Shown here piece after piece: positions 29,036 to 29,325 of a stretch of 29,325 nt of DNA. The notes under the pieces were generated by a model. The model made no database searches. It was not told the DNA's origin and was given only the letters and a program-made list of their open reading frames with translations. A program made the position numbers and the translations under genes. Origin of the DNA: a virus; the IMG/VR virus record IMGVR_UViG_3300046817_000520, positions 1 to 29,325 of that record; one strand, written 5' to 3'. Position 1 is the stretch's first letter, and the number at the start of each line of letters is the position of its first letter.

Positions 29036-29325
29036 TAGTCATCTTGCCACCCATTGCCGTTTGGCTCAGCCATCGACGAATGGCCGTTGGGCCACCGCAC
29101 TGCGGCGCCTCTCTTCCCCGATTCCCGGCGCTCGACAGCCTTGGACCGGGCGATCGCCAGCTCTGCCTCGATACGTTTATGGACAAGAAATCCATCGACT
29201 TGCGTAAAAAACGTTAGGATGGTATGTTTGATTTTAGTCCATTGTTTCTTGCTATCGCAGCATGACAGCCGCCACAATTCATCGTCGTTATTTTTTATTG
29301 GTTTTACGGTACACCAAAAAAGCTT
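29035..29325 (-). CDS. DUF1376-family protein (5' end outside window)
   Basis: The frame is open from the right edge, 96 residues in the window. It reads NDDELWRLSCCDSKKQWTKI, then KHTILTFFTQVDGFLVHKRI and EAELAIARSKAVERRESGKR, which fits the C-terminal part of DUF1376 (YdaU-like) phage replication-region proteins. The first in-window TTG is not a real start. The DNA at 29200-29325 is AT-rich. After the TAG at 29035 a second frame to 28911 reads LANGKPMARACSCSCTCRSK, a low-complexity tail of the kind I recall in this family; see findings. Confidence 0.7.
   Translation of the reverse strand, partial: KLFWCTVKPIKNNDDELWRLSCCDSKKQWTKIKHTILTFFTQVDGFLVHKRIEAELAIARSKAVERRESGKRGAAVRWPNGHSSMAEPNGNGWQDD

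Noticed and set aside
1-29325. Idea that the window is a cloned XhoI-HindIII fragment, because it starts TCGAG and ends AAGCTT
   Set aside because: CTCGAG occurs inside (for example near 18481 and 24167) and AAGCTT occurs near 21384, so the ends are not informative.

Overview
The window looks like a continuous stretch of a tailed-phage (or prophage) genome from an alphaproteobacterial host. The DNA is GC-rich and densely packed, with many stop/start overlaps (ATGA, GTGA, TGATG). It encodes a full capsid-packaging set, and a GcrA-family regulator at 23677-24069 points to Alphaproteobacteria because that family is essentially restricted to them. The virion genes (large terminase, portal, scaffold-like protein, HK97-type coat, two adaptor-like proteins and a P22 gp10-like tail protein) suggest a podovirus. 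I saw no tail sheath or tape-measure gene, but the virion cluster runs off the left edge. I saw no integrase, DNA polymerase, recognisable small terminase or lysis gene.

Layout. (1) 1-11379, leftward: tail/adaptor proteins, a glycine-rich decoration or fibre candidate, coat, a scaffold candidate flanked by two tiny related proteins, portal, a zinc-ribbon protein and TerL. One small rightward helix-turn-helix gene (6801-6995) is embedded here with its own promoter-like sequence. (2) 11411-18097, leftward and apparently co-transcribed with the virion genes: three small proteins including a KTSC-domain protein, then a surface-glycan-type cluster (extended-SDR epimerase, FAD oxidoreductase, DUF4422 transferase, GT4 glycosyltransferase, TPR/GT9-like fusion) with small zinc-binding and membrane peptides. 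It is headed by two tandem zinc-knuckle paralogues and preceded by three GTGATAACACA iterons. (3) 18397-19591, leftward: small regulatory-type genes ending at a Cro-like HTH gene. (4) 19592-19718: divergent control region with repeated GCTATCAGAT. (5) 19719-23670, rightward: about sixteen tiny ORFan genes, many preceded by the same ACAACGGGAG start-associated box, two of these with a shared upstream hairpin. (6) 23677-29325, leftward: replication and DNA-modification operon (DUF1376 protein, helicase, primase, C5-cytosine methyltransferase, HNH-like protein, HPPC-motif protein, GcrA-like regulator).

How it fits together. The right-hand operon would supply DNA opening and priming, methylation and a cell-cycle-type regulator. 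The small-ORF array resembles phage early accessory regions in which gene cassettes are shuffled. The left-hand operon makes the virion and, unusually, carries glycan genes upstream of the packaging genes, perhaps for altering the host surface or glycosylating virions. Standout observations are the start-associated box array, tandem adaptor paralogues of which one carries a GTGY-module insertion, GTGY modules spread over three virion proteins, the glycan cluster, the phage GcrA homologue, and a promoter bracketed by a perfect 11-bp inverted repeat at 23054-23105.
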